Positions 1 to 10,790 of a DNA stretch of 64,000 nt are shown piece by piece. The position numbers and the translations under genes are program-made. The stretch spans positions 19,177,801 to 19,241,800 of the forward strand of contig NW_004454159.1 of assembly GCF_000283155.1 (NCBI RefSeq), given 5' to 3'. The DNA is from Ceratotherium simum simum (taxonomy: Eukaryota > Chordata > Mammalia > Perissodactyla > Rhinocerotidae). Numbering within the stretch: position 1 is the stretch's first letter; each line of letters begins with the position of its first letter. The notes under the pieces were generated by a model that had not been told where the DNA came from, searched no databases, and saw nothing but the letters and a program-made list of their open reading frames with translations.

Positions 1-270
1 GGCTTTACATTCTGTTTTGTGTCCTTAATTATCTGTGCTTTCTCTATAGTTTGATTCTAAGAGTTGATAATAAACGGCATTTAACTATTTAGCTTGTATA
101 AATATTATTCCATGCAAAGCTGAATCATATGCTAAGATTATATCTTTCAGTTGATCCAAAATCATGACCCTTGTACAATTTGAAAAAGAATGTTTCTAGC
201 ATTAATGTCCAAACGAGTTATCTTTCTTACTTGCCATCAGAATCTGAAAATCGTGCCATATAGACTTGAC
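1..270. other. unassigned non-coding sequence
   Basis: AT-rich sequence. I recognise no repeat, gene or regulatory motif in it. Confidence 0.5.
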
Positions 271-312
271 TGTATGTGTGTGTGTGTGTGTGTGTGTATG
301 TGCATGTGTATT
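271..312. repeat. (TG)n microsatellite
   Basis: An uninterrupted run of about 12 TG units followed by imperfect TATG/TGCA units. It is a simple dinucleotide repeat, probably length-polymorphic. Confidence 0.9.
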
Positions 313-437
313 TCCCTGGAGTTTCTAATTGCCTTTCATTTCTTGTTGAAAGAAAAATAATGCATTATTCACCATATCACTTCCAGCCTCTTAATCATTT
401 TATCTATGGAATAGCATTTATTCCACAAGTTTTCTTT

Positions 438-694
438 GTTTTTTTGCTGGGAAAGATTCACTCTGCACTAACATTCGTTGCCAATCTTCCTGTTTTTTTT
501 TTTCCCCTCCCCAAAGCCCCAGTACATAGCTGTATGTCCTAGTTGTAGGTCCTTCTAGTTCTTCTATGTGAGCTGCAGATAGCATGGCTACTGACAGATG
601 AGTGGTGTGGTTCTGCGCCTGGGAAGTGAACCCAGGCCACCCAAGTAGAGCGCGCTTAACTTGAACCACTAGGCCATCAGGGCTGGCTGCCATA
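438..694 (-). mobile_element. ERE: ERE-type SINE, reverse orientation, diverged
   Basis: The plus strand shows the SINE backwards: a T-rich tail, then CCCCAAAGCCCCAGTA, then GGCCATCAGGGCTGGC, which is the complement of the tRNA-like head. Possible target duplications are GTTTTCTTT at 429-437 and the same word at about 696-704. It is considerably diverged from the other ERE copies in the window, so it is an older insertion. The reverse-strand frame of 110 codons here is only SINE sequence. Confidence 0.85.
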
Positions 695-704
695 GGTTTT
701 CTTT

Positions 705-1240
705 TTGAAGACCCTTTTTGGTACTGCGTTTTTGATATAATTTGAACCAATTGCTTTTTCTACTTATTCCACTTTGATGATCCTGAGATTATATTCACTG
801 CATTTCTATGTTAGTTCTAGCATTTTTTGGTTCTCACATTTTTCCCTTCCTTGATTTTGACTGATTTTGCTTGTTTCAATATGTTCTCAGGTAACTCAGA
901 AACAGTCTTGGCAAGAACTCTGTTTAGTATTTATATGTCTAAAAATGCCTTTATTTGCACTCATATTTGATTGATAGTATAGCTGGTCTAGAAATCTAGT
1001 TCAAAATAGTTTTCCTCAGTTCTTTGAAAGTACTGCCCCCTTGTCTTTTCGCATGAAGTTTGCTGAATGAGAAGTCTAATGGCACCCTAATCCATGTTCT
1101 TTTTGTATGCAATCTCTTCCCTCAAACTCTACCCTGGAAACTTTTAGGATTTTCTACTTATTTACCCTTGAATTTCTGACATTTAAAACAAAACATCTAA
1201 TTCATTGCCTAACAGCTACTTTTCATAATGGGATACTTGT
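705..1240 (-). mobile_element. possible old L1 fragment (antisense)
   Basis: The segment at about 840-1190 resembles antisense old L1, with phrases such as AAAATGCCTTTATTTGCACT and GAATGAGAAGTCTAATGGCA. It is heavily diverged, no ends are visible, and I could not assign a subfamily. The rest of the interval shows nothing recognisable. Confidence 0.35.
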
Positions 1241-1250
1241 TCATGAAACT

Positions 1251-1493
1251 TTTTTTTTTTTTTAAGGAAAATTAGCCCCAAGCTAACGTCTGTTGCCAAT
1301 CCTCCTCTTTTTTGCTGAGGAAGATTGGCCCTGGGCTAACATTTGTGCCCGTCTTCCTCTACTTTACACGGGATGCTGCCACAGCACGGCTTGATAAGCA
1401 GTGCGTAGGTCCATGCCCGGGTTCCAAACCTGTGAACGCCAGGGTGCCAAAGAGGAGCATGCAGACTTAACTGCCACGCCGCTGTGCTGGCCC
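1251..1493 (-). mobile_element. ERE: ERE-type SINE, reverse orientation (long form with ERE2/3-like tail)
   Basis: Reverse copy with the two tail modules (AAGCTAACGTCTGTTGCCAA and GGCTAACATTTGTGCC) and the tRNA-like head ending in GCTGTGCTGGCCC. A poly(T) at 1249-1264 marks its A-tail. Imperfect target duplication: CATGAACT-like sequence before the T-run and CGTGAACT after the head. Confidence 0.9.
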
Positions 1494-1503
1494 TACGTGA
1501 ACT

Positions 1504-1738
1504 ATTTTTTGAGCTTTACTTGAAAACTTCCTTTTACACCAGCCAGAATCCACCATGGCCAGGATCCTATGTGCTCCTAATTTAAATACCATCTTACAGA
1601 TGATACAGTGCTGAAGGAATTTCTGGATTTGGCTCTGTGAATTCATCATAGTCCTTATGTCAGGAAATTTGGTACCTCCTCTTGAAATGGCTTCGTCAGT
1701 GGAAGACTGGATAACTTTTATCCTTGAAGTAATTCTTT
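1504..1738. other. unassigned non-coding sequence
   Basis: Lies between a SINE and the L1 insertion. No recognisable element. The 154-codon reverse frame across 1467-1931 joins SINE, unique and L1 3' UTR sequence and is not a gene. Confidence 0.5.
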
Positions 1739-1749
1739 TTTGGGTACTT
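1739..1749. repeat. L1 target-site duplication, left copy
   Basis: TTTGGGTACTT here is repeated exactly at 3358-3368 and brackets the L1. The left copy directly abuts the poly(T) that represents the L1 A-tail. Confidence 0.85.
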
Positions 1750-3357
1750 ATTTTTTTTTTTTTAATTGATGTTTTAATGGTTTCTAACATTGTGAAATTT
1801 TGGGTTGTACATTTTTGTTTGTCCATCACCACATATATGACTCCCTTCACCCCTTGTGCCCACCCCCCACCCCCACTGCCCTGGTAACCACAGTACAGTT
1901 TTCTCTGTCCATGTGTTGGTTTATATTCCACATATGAGTGAGATCATACAGTGTTTGTCTTTCTCTTTCTGGCTTATTTCACTTAACATAATACGCTCCA
2001 GGCCCATCCATGTTGTTGCAAATGGGACGATTTTGTCTGTTTTTATGGCTGAGTAGTATTCCATTGTATATATATACCACATTTTCTTAATCCAATCGTC
2101 AGTCGAGGGACACTTAGGTTGCTTCCACGTCTTGGCTATGGTGAATAATGCTGCAATGAACATAGGGGTGCATAAGCCTCTTTGGATTGTTGATTTCAGG
2201 TGCGTTGGATAGATTCCCAGTAGTGGGATGGCTGGATCATAGGGCATCTCTATTTTTAATTCTTTGAGGAATCTCCATACCGTTTTCCATAGAGGCTGCA
2301 CCAATTTGCATTCCCACCAGCTGTGTATGAGGGTTCCTGTTTCTCCACATCCTCTCCAACATTTGTTGTTTTTTGTCTTGGTGATTATAGCCATTCTAAT
2401 GGGCGTGAGGTGGTATCTTAGTGTTGTTTTGATTTGCATTTCCCTGATGATTAGTCATGTTGAGCATCTTTTCATGTGCCTATTGGCCATCTGTATATCC
2501 TCCTTGGAGAAGTGGCTCTTCATTTCCTCTGCCCATTTTTTGATCGGGTTGTTTGTTTTTTTGTTGTTCAGTTGTGTGAGTTCTTTATATATTATGGAGA
2601 TCAACCCCTTGTCAGATGTATGTTTTGCAAATATTCTCTCCCAGCTGGTTGGTTCTTTGTTCATCTTAATTCTGGTTTCATTTGTCTTATAAAAGCTCTT
2701 TAATCTGATAAAGTCCCACTTGTTTATTTTTTCTTTAGTTTCCCTAGTCTGGGTAGGCATGTCATCCAAAAAGATTCCTTTAAAACCAATGTCAAATAGT
2801 GTGTTGCCTATATTTTCTTCTATGAGTTTTATAGTTTCAGGTCTCACCTTCAGGTCTTTGATCCATTTTGAGTTAATTTTTGTGAATGGCGATAGCACAT
2901 GGTCCACTTTCATTCTTTTGCATGTGGCTGTCCAGTTTTCCCAACACCATTTATTGAAGAGACTTTCCTTTCTCCATTGCATGTTCTTAGCACCTTTGTC
3001 GAAAATTAGCTGTCCGTATATGTGTGGTTTTATTTCTGGGCTTTCAATTCTGTTCCATTGATCTGTGTGTCTGTTTTTGTACCAGTACCATGCTGTTTTG
3101 ATTACTATTGCTTTGTAGTATGTTTTGAAGTCAGGAATTGTGATGCCTCCTGCTTTGTTATTTTTCTTTAGGATTTCTTTAGCTATTCGGGGTCTTTTGT
3201 TGCCCCATATAAATTTTAGTATTCTTTTTTCTATTTCTGTGAAGAATGTCATTGGGATTCTGATTGGGATTGCATTGAATCTGTAGATTGCTTTAGGTAA
3301 TATAGACATTTTAACTATGTTTATTCTTCCAATCCACATGCATGGGATATCTTTCCA
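1750..3357 (-). mobile_element. L1: LINE-1 retrotransposon, 5'-truncated, minus strand
   Basis: A 1.6 kb 3' part of a LINE-1 inserted on the minus strand. Reading the minus strand, it contains the C-terminal part of ORF2, about 170 bp of 3' UTR (1750-1920) and a poly(A) tail seen as the T-run from 1751. The ORF2 frame is broken only once, so this is a much younger copy than the other L1 remains in the window. The 11-bp target-site duplication TTTGGGTACTT (1739-1749 and 3358-3368) and the blunt truncation inside ORF2 are typical of target-primed reverse transcription that stopped early. It lacks the promoter, ORF1, the endonuclease and most of the reverse transcriptase, so it cannot move by itself. 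Confidence 0.95.
1921..3339 (-). pseudogene. L1 ORF2 C-terminal remnant with one in-frame stop
   Basis: ORF2 of LINE-1 encodes an endonuclease and reverse transcriptase; only the part downstream of the polymerase core is left. In one minus-strand frame, 3339 to 2458 gives 294 codons containing hallmark phrases such as [13 protein letters not shown], then a TGA at 2455-2457, then the same frame continues from 2454 to 1921. It includes the C-terminal cysteine region [18 protein letters not shown], in which the expected histidine is kept, and the usual end [11 protein letters not shown]. The stop falls where the family normally has a serine after CST, so TCA to TGA is the likely single change. 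About 470 codons remain of roughly 1275 in a complete ORF2. There is no start or promoter, so no product is expected. Plus-strand frames across the same bases are shadows. Confidence 0.93.
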
Positions 3358-3368
3358 TTTGGGTACTT

Positions 3369-5884
3369 TTACTTAACTATGAATATTACAGTGCAACACT
3401 GGAGAAGGCCAGTCAAAGGCAAGCACAACATTATGGAGTCAACCTGCAGAATGAACCTCTTACTTACCCCAGGCTGCAGGAGCCAGAACCAGCCTCTTAT
3501 CCATTTTTATGGGTATAGCCAGGCCTCAAATGTATCATAATTTTATTTATTCTTCTCAAATCCGAAATAAATTTTAGTTTTTAGTCTAAAAACCAAAGGT
3601 ATAAGTCTGTCTTCAATGAATCTGCTTGACACTCAGAGGGCCCCTTTAATCTAAAGATTTATGACTTTCAGTGGTTCTGGGACATTTTCTTTCTTTTTTT
3701 TCATAAAAATATGATGCAGAGTCAAGAATCACAACAGCTTTAGCTTTCCGCAATTTGTTTATTCAGTCTGTTTAGAGAAGATTTCTCTGATATGTTTGCT
3801 TGGACTGCAAATTACCACCATGGGTTGCTGTTGCTCTGCATACGGGGAGGGAAGGAAAATGGCAAAAGTTTTACTTCTATAGCTTACCTGTTTTAATTCC
3901 TGCTTGTCACTCTTGCTTCTGAGCCTAGGGTCTCTAGAGAGAAGCAAGAAGACTGAATCCTATTCTTAATGCAGACTCCACCTAAGCATATTCCTAATTT
4001 CCTTCGCTCTCTTTTCAATAGTCATCATGCTTTCCCCCAATTTCTATCTCCCAGAAATTTGTTGAACTCCCTAGCATGTTGATGGTCCTCCTCCCAAACT
4101 AATTCTTTCCACTTGCTTGGTTTGATTCCCTCTCATATTCCTTAAAGGTTATTTTTACGGCATCTCCTGAGAAGCTTAAGTAATGTCTATTTTTATTTTT
4201 GTTTAAATTTCGTAATACAAACTTCAACTCTTTCTTTCCTCTACTTAACTTTATCTTGGAAAACACTGATTTCATATGTTTTCACTATGGTCTTGATAAT
4301 AGAGATATTGGTGATCGTGCTTGAGAGAGAAATAGATGTAATATTTATGAAAATAATCAGTACCTTTTCTAAGTGTTCCTTTTTTCATGCAAATAATAAC
4401 AAAATACTTTTCACACCTCCTTCAAAAGATTTGATATCTTTTTAGTGCATGGGAAAATTTCTGATTTATGAGCTCAGCGTAAAAGGAGAAAAAAATGTAA
4501 AATTAAATGGTAATGTGTTACAAAAGTTATTGTTAGGTGGTGAGCTTGTTTTTCTGTCAGCTGGGAGTCTTGTGTAGATAATAAATCCCCATCAGTGATT
4601 TAGCATGTATAAAACACTTCAATCCTTTTTATTATATTTCGTGAGCCTTGACATTTATGGTAATTTCCCCATATCTACTTAAAACTCTTTCTCTTATGAT
4701 TGCATTATTAAAGTGGATTTTTTGCCCTTGTTGGCTTGTCTCATTAGCATGTGTTTATCATATATTTTCAGGGTAATTACCATTTTGGAATAATGCACAC
4801 AACATTAAATGGATTCCCTAGTTTTAAAAGGTGTCAAGATAAAGGAAGCGGCTTTCACCCCTCCCATCTCTAATCCACATCCCCTTGAAAGACTACAAAA
4901 GACATTTTGATTTCTTGTCACTTGGGTCAATTGGATAATGGCAAGAATAATATGCCCCCCTACTGTGTGTCCACAGTTGGTCCTGGAAGGAAAAGGAAAT
5001 GACGGGAACACATTTCTACAGTAGCCTTACTTTCCATGCTTCTGTTTGTTGTCCATCAATCAGTGTTCTGATTTCTGGACTTAAGAAAGGACAGTATCCT
5101 AATTGATATTTGTATGCAAGGGGAAAATCTCATGTTTTCTCATCCTGTCTAGTCAGAGTGACAGTTTGATGTGAAAGTACAATTCAGGGAAGGGATCATT
5201 TTTGAGTTTCTAATTATTAAGTAAAATGGTAAGATATACTCTTATTTAGTCAATCTCTAAATAATTAAAACAGCATCTTTTTCTATACATAAACTTATAT
5301 ATGAAGCAGGAGCTAATGCTCTCTGCTATCATTAAAGAACATGAATCACCAGAAGATGTTGATGTACCTTCTGAATTGTCAAAAAACTGCTAAAGAACAC
5401 TCTATGTGATTTTACCATTGTTATTTGTATTGCATAGCACTAAATTATTTGAGATCTGTTATCATTTCATAATATTCTTGGCATTTATCAGTTTATCAGA
5501 ATGTAATGAATCAGAACTAAATTTTCAATGCCTCTTCTTTGTTTCTTCTTTACAGTGTTTTTGTTGTTATTCCATTAGAAATCTTGGATTAGTTTATTAA
5601 GTAAAATAAATAACAGAGAATAATTTCAGCATGTAACATAGATTTGAACTATAATCCTGTTAGAGACACAGTATTTGAAGAATAGAATTTAAAAATAATG
5701 ATCTGTCCATTACATGAGGACAAGAATATCTCCAATTTAAAACATTAGCCTTGTTGATTTAATAATATCCAATAATTAAATTCATCATGATATTTTAAAA
5801 TCTTGCTAAAGTTCACAGCATATGTAAAACTTTCTAATTTAGTGGTCTTAAAAGCAAGATAAGAAAAGCGAGAGTGGCAGACTA
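3369..5884. other. unassigned non-coding sequence, 2.5 kb
   Basis: AT-rich sequence with no clear interspersed repeat, gene or RNA. The open frames at 3759-3947, 4805-5011 and 5406-5600 are all under 70 codons and resemble no protein I know. Confidence 0.5.
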
Positions 5885-6353
5885 AGTATTCATTCAATAA
5901 ATTTCTGTTGAAGGCCTACTCTCTTCTAGGCACTCTGTTAGGTTCTGGAAATATAATGGCAAATATTGTATCCTGCTTCCAAAAACTTACAGTCTAGGGG
6001 AGCAGACAGATGAAATAATATAGGAAAATAAATAAGAATAATCAGCAAGTTGTAAATGAAATGAAGAAAGCAAACAATGGTTAATATTTATTAAAGTAGT
6101 GATGGTGCAAACTGATTTTAAATAGAGAGATCTGGGAAAGGCTGTCTAAAGAAATTAGATTTAAGCTGAGATATGAAGATTGAGAAGGAGTTCCCCATGC
6201 CAGAGGCATATATGCAGAAGCTGGGAGGCGGGCTGAATTTGAAATTTTAGTGGACTTATTAGAAGCTGTTTTGACTAATATCTATGAGCAAAGGGAGAGA
6301 AAAGAAGGGGAGAAGACCACAGCAGAGGGCAGGGAATTCATGAGAGAGGTTTT
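5885..6353 (+). mobile_element. old mammalian LINE-related repeat, left part
   Basis: Begins with ATTCATTCAATAAATTTCTG and GGCACTCTGTTAGGTTCTGG, a very common ancient mammalian repeat phrase, and continues into purine-rich sequence (AAGGAGTTCC, GAGGCATATA). The matching right part resumes at 6904 after the LTR. I associate it with old L1 non-coding regions, but the subfamily is uncertain. Confidence 0.6.
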
Positions 6354-6903
6354 TGAGAGGCTGAAAATACAAAAGAGACAATGGCCAGATCATATATAAA
6401 AATAGAACTTGAACCCTATAATGTGCAGAAAACTGCCCAGGAAACCAACCCCTTATCTATAGTAAACAACCCGGAAAGCCAACCTGCTGTAAATCAGACT
6501 TGCAGGAAGCCAGATTGCTATCTCTAGTGACAATCCAGGAATCTAAATAATAACTTCTATAACAATTGGCCCCGAATGGCCAGGACTTGATTACTCACTG
6601 ACAGCTTTCCGAATTTTTGTCGCCACTTCCAACTTGGGACCAACCAGAGACAGCCCAACATGAACCGGTAACAAATTGCATAGGATGCATCCCTTCTAGT
6701 TAGACTGCCTGTAGCTTCCCCATGCCCACAGCCTTCAATAAGGCATAGAAGCCTTCCCTTTTTCCGTTACAAACTTTCCCACTCCTCTCCCTGTTTGAGT
6801 CTTTGCAAAAATTCAAGTGATGATGGCTGACTCCCTTGCTACAGCAAGCTCAGAATAAATAGCCTTATTTTTCTCATTTGGATGGTCTTTGTTTATTTTC
6901 ATA
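6354..6903 (+). mobile_element. solo LTR of an endogenous retrovirus (ERV-like), copy 1
   Basis: About 550 bp that is homologous along its length to 59166-59630, which defines it as a dispersed element. It carries an AATAAA polyadenylation signal at 6854-6859 followed by a T-rich GGATGGTCTTTGTTTATTTT end, the usual R/U5 layout. No gag, pol or env sequence adjoins either side, so it is a solo LTR left by recombination. The region 6435-6535 holds extra degenerate tandem units missing from copy 2. Exact ends and the target duplication are not clear. It sits inside an older repeat. Confidence 0.75.
6435..6535 (+). repeat. degenerate tandem units inside the LTR
   Basis: The unit GCCCAGGAAACCAACC..TATCTATAGTAAACAA (from 6435) recurs as GCAGGAAGCCAG..TATCTCTAGTGACAAT (from 6502), with a shorter related piece at about 6471. 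The second LTR of this family has only one such unit near 59234. Repeats here resemble the enhancer repeats often found in retroviral U3 regions. Confidence 0.6.
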
Positions 6904-7250
6904 CTTTAGAGGTGAGAGTAAGGAGTTTGAAGTTTGTCTTAAGTGCAAAGGGACGCTCTGGAAGAACTTTAGGCAGAGGAGTGACATGATCTGAATGACA
7001 TCTTGAGATCATTTGTGCAGATATGTTCAGAACAGATTGTATTGGGGCAACAGAAGAAGTGGGAAGATCCACTGGGAGGTTATTGTAGTGGTTTGGGTAA
7101 GAGGGGATGTGCTGAAGACTGATAGCAACAGTAGAAATGGAGAAAATTGGATGGATAGGAAATACAGATCTTTGAGGAAAAATCATCTGTTTATAGGAAT
7201 AGAAAGTAAATGATGTGATGAATCACCTCTCTGGAGGTTTAACTATGTTC
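6904..7250 (+). mobile_element. old mammalian LINE-related repeat, right part
   Basis: Continues the repeat split by the LTR: AGGAGTTTGAAGTTTGTC, GCAGAGGAGTGACATGATCT and GGAGGTTATTGTAGTGGTTT are characteristic phrases in this order. Heavily diverged. The short frames on both strands (95 and 66 codons) are not genes. Confidence 0.6.
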
Positions 7251-7879
7251 GAGGGTATCTATTCAAGCTAGTTACAATTAGAAAGTACGGAGGAGCTAGC
7301 ATTTATGAATCATGTGGCATCTGAAATAATCCTATCTCAACACATGCGTGGAATTTTAGGCACTTCAGATTTCTGAGTCTAATCAAGTTTTTACTCCCTG
7401 CTTGTGTTCATTATTCTGGTTCTATGCTTGACTCTGCCTCTATTTCTGACCTTTTCTCAGTCCTCTTGTGCTCCTAAACCCCAGACAGTCCAGATAATCT
7501 AGAGCTCTCCATGGAGGGGGTCTTAATTTGGTACTTCAGCAGAGAAATGCGCCCACCAGCCCCTCTTCTGTGGAAACCATAATATAAGCCTGTGTTTTAA
7601 AGTGGCCTTGATAACTAGCCATAAGAAAGCACGAATGAAGAAACCAACTCTCAAGCCTATTTTTTTCTGCCAAGAGTTAAAAAATAACTACCTTGAAATC
7701 TGAAAACCAGAAGAACTCTCACCTGCATTTCTGCTCTATCTTTTATCCCTGAGGAACTAAATACAGAATGCTTATTTGCCCAAATTGATGTGGGAAGGAA
7801 GATTCAGAATGAGAATATGTGTGTAAAGAGGCCAAAGGAAATGCTAGGGGAAATATCAGATAATTTTTTATTGGCTAAA
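7251..7879. other. unassigned non-coding sequence
   Basis: I see no recognisable element or coding potential here. Confidence 0.5.
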
Positions 7880-8165
7880 GAATTCATTCAACAAATATTG
7901 TGCTAATCCTATGTGTCAAGCACTGATCTTGGCACTGGGAATATGATGATAAATAAGATAGGCTAAATTCCGAATCTCATGGCAGTTATATACTAATAAA
8001 TATGTAAACAACATGAAAACGTGTAAAACATGTAAGTAAATAGATAGATATGAGATAATTTAAAATAACGCAGAGTTACTGTTTTGGAACAAGATATTGG
8101 GGAGAAATTAGGTAGGGTGGGCAGGAAAGACCTAGCTGAGAAGGTGAATACGGGGTATCTACAAC
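7880..8165 (+). mobile_element. old mammalian LINE-related repeat, second copy
   Basis: AATTCATTCAACAAATATTG, TATGTGTCAAGCACTGATCT and CACTGGGAATATGATGATAA match the start of the repeat at 5885. The downstream GGTAGGGTGGGCAGGAAAGA is the purine-rich continuation of the same family. Confidence 0.6.
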
Positions 8166-8169
8166 ATAG

Positions 8170-8950
8170 AATAAATTCAGCTATTGAAAGTATGCTTACA
8201 GAACATCAAAAGAGGCTCAAAATCATTACTCATTAGTAAAATGCAGATCAAAACTATAATGAGATACTATTTCACTTCCCAAAGAATGGATAAAATAAAA
8301 AATATTGAAAATACCCAATGTTGGTGAGCGCCTGAATAACTGGAATTCTCCCACTTTTTTCATGGGGCTGTAAAATGATATAACCACTTTGAAGAACTGG
8401 TAGAGTCTTATAAAGCTAAATATACATCTACTCAATGACCCAGAAATGCAAACATATGTTCATAAAATGACTTGTGCAAAAATGTTCATAGCCTCCTTAA
8501 AACCTGGAAACAACCACATGTCCATCAACAGAAGAAAGTATAAATTACCTATAGTATATTCATACAGTGCAATATTACTTATTAATAAAAAGGAACAAAC
8601 TAATAATATTCAACAATAGGAATGAATCTGTAAAATATTAGGTTGATCTAAAGAAGCCAGACACAAAAGAATACATGCTGTGTGATTCCATTTATATGAA
8701 ATCCAAGTCCAGGCAAAAGTATTCTATGGTAATAAAAAGCAGAAAGTTGATACCTCTGAGGTGGTGGTGGTCGTGGTGGTAATTGACTGGAAAAGGATAT
8801 GAGGGAACTTTCTGGGGGTGATGATGGTTATGTTTTATATTTTGATTTAAGTTTTTGGTATATGGGTGTATAAAAGTGGCAAAAGTCACTGAGCTGTGCA
8901 TTTTTATTGTATATGAAATAGTCTATTATAATTATAGGACACTATAAAGT
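8170..8950 (+). mobile_element. old L1 (L1M-type) 3' end, plus strand
   Basis: Contains decayed ORF2 3' sequence (CAAAACTATAATGAGATACT, then CTCAATGACCCAGAAATGCA, then ACCTGGAAACAACCACATGT) followed by the 3' UTR (TGTGTGATTCCATTTATATG, GAGGGAACTTTCTGGGGGTG). A GGT-rich stretch lies at 8759-8780. Many stops interrupt the frame. Confidence 0.85.
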
Positions 8951-10062
8951 AAAATAAAGTAGATTTGGAAAAGAAAAAATTATTTATATAGGGGGAAATG
9001 CTTGCTATATACTGTCAATGAATAAGAGAGCTACAAATTTATGTGTACAGTATGATTTAGTCCTAATTCACATAAAATGGATGGAAAGAAAAGGACTAGA
9101 GGAAATACACTACAATGTTAACAATCATGATTAACACTGTTGCTGGCAGGATTGTGGATTATTGTTATTAAGCATGATTATGATAGGCAGTTGATCAGTT
9201 AATTTAAACTCTGTTAAAGCAGAGAATCAAAAGAAAAATACGTACATACCTTAAATATCTAAATATTTTATTTAAACTTTCAACCAACAAGTGTTCATTT
9301 ATTTTCTGGATTTTTCTTGGAGGATACAGGCTTTTTCTTTCTTCCTTTTTTTTTAGTAAAGTTCTGCTAATTGGAGTTCCACATTTTTTTCTTATAAAAA
9401 CGACCCCCACTTTGATTTCTTTAGTAAGGATTTAAAGAGGTTTGGAAACAACCTGAGTGTAGATTATTATGATTAAAAAAATTTAGTATGTACACACTAA
9501 TTCAACAGCAAATTTTAATTACTTATCTTTATCAAGTCTTTCCAAAGATTCAAATTATTTTTATAGACTCAACAGCTCTCTTTCTTTTCATACTCATATT
9601 TTCTTGGTTTATGTGACATTTAATTACACTTCATAAACACATTAATAGGTACAACTGGCATAAATGAGTTTGTGAATAAATAACCTTATTCTGGTAAGCA
9701 TACAAATCAACCTGTGAACGGAGACATTGCAAATATGCCCGAGTCAGGCTGGCCAGCCACAAGCACATTCAACACTCCCAGGGCATTAGGCAGTACGTTT
9801 TACAGAGAAAATGGAGAGTGTTGATTAATCTGGCAAGTCTGTTAAGTGGATTATCAGTTAAAAGAACTTCTTCTCAACTTTTCCAATTTCCCACATTGAT
9901 CATATAATTTTCCAATCAGAAAAAGCAAGTATTTACATTATTTAAAGTTAATATTATTAGCAACAAGAAAGTTAATAATACAAGTAAAGCCATTTAAAAA
10001 ATGATTATTTGAATGAACTCTGTAGATTTTGTAACTGTGAGATTCCTGCATGTTCCTAGGAT
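8951..10062. other. repeat-poor non-coding sequence
   Basis: No interspersed repeat is recognisable. The part at about 9600-10060 is complex, non-repetitive and dense in TAAT cores; it could be conserved non-coding DNA, but only alignment with other mammals would show that. No credible open frame. Confidence 0.45.
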
Positions 10063-10071
10063 TCATTTGAC

Positions 10072-10325
10072 TTTTTTGTGTGTGTGTGTGAGGAAGATTT
10101 GCCCTGAGCTAACATCCATTGCCAATCCTCCTCTGTTTCTTACTAGAGGAAGTTTAGCCCTGAGCTAACATCTGTGCCAAGCTTCCTCTATTTTTTTATA
10201 TGTGGGACACCACCACAGCATGGCTGGTGAATGGAGTAGGTCTGTGCCTGGGCTCCGAACCTGCCAACCCGGGCTTCAGAAGTGGAGCGTGCAGACATTT
10301 AACCACTTGCCACGGGGCTGGGCCC
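10072..10325 (-). mobile_element. ERE: ERE-type SINE, reverse orientation (long form)
   Basis: Both tail modules (GAGCTAACATCCATTGCCAA and GAGCTAACATCTGTGCCAAG) precede the reversed tRNA-like head ending in CACGGGGCTGGGCCC. The target duplication TCATTTGAC at 10063-10071 is repeated at 10326-10334. The A-tail appears as T/TG-rich sequence at 10072-10090. The 104-codon frame across it is SINE plus flank. Confidence 0.92.
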
Positions 10326-10565
10326 TCATTTGACATATTTTTATCCCTGAATTTTGGGAACAGGATACATGTAGAGAAGAATTTTGGCAAATTCTCTAGA
10401 ACTGGAGTTCAGACCCCTCAAGGAGGGGATGTTGGGTTCTACCATAAAGACAGCTTTGGGATGCTGGCCTTTAGAAAATATGAAAACATATCCTCAGCAA
10501 ATGACAGTCTGTGAACTGGTGCCTGCCTCAGGCCATAGCAGAAGGACACACGAGAAGTGAGGAAC

Positions 10566-10790
10566 AATCCACGGTAGAAAGTGCACGGGCTTTGGGACCA
10601 GACAGCTGGGGTTTGGCCTCCCGGCTTTTCCACTTTGCTTCCTCTTAGACTTTGGGAATTTAACATTTATAAGCCTAAAGCCTGACCTGTAAATTTCAGG
10701 TATAGTTATCCAATTAAGAGGTGTTATTGTGAGGATTAAATGAGGTAATTTATCTAAAGAGTTTAGAAAAGTATCCAATGCACTGGAAAG
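10566..10790 (+). mobile_element. MIR: MIR SINE, plus strand
   Basis: Shows the MIR order: AAAGTGCACGGGCTTTGGGA, ACAGCTGGGGTTTGGCCTCC, then TTATTGTGAGGATTAAATGA near the 3' part. It is old and diverged. Confidence 0.75.

Noticed and set aside
2264..3061. Plus-strand frames of 142, 75 and 113 codons with hydrophobic, membrane-like composition
   Set aside because: They are antisense to L1 ORF2; the minus-strand reading matches the known protein.
10200..10514. 104-codon plus frame and overlapping reverse frames
   Set aside because: They read through an ERE SINE and its flank.
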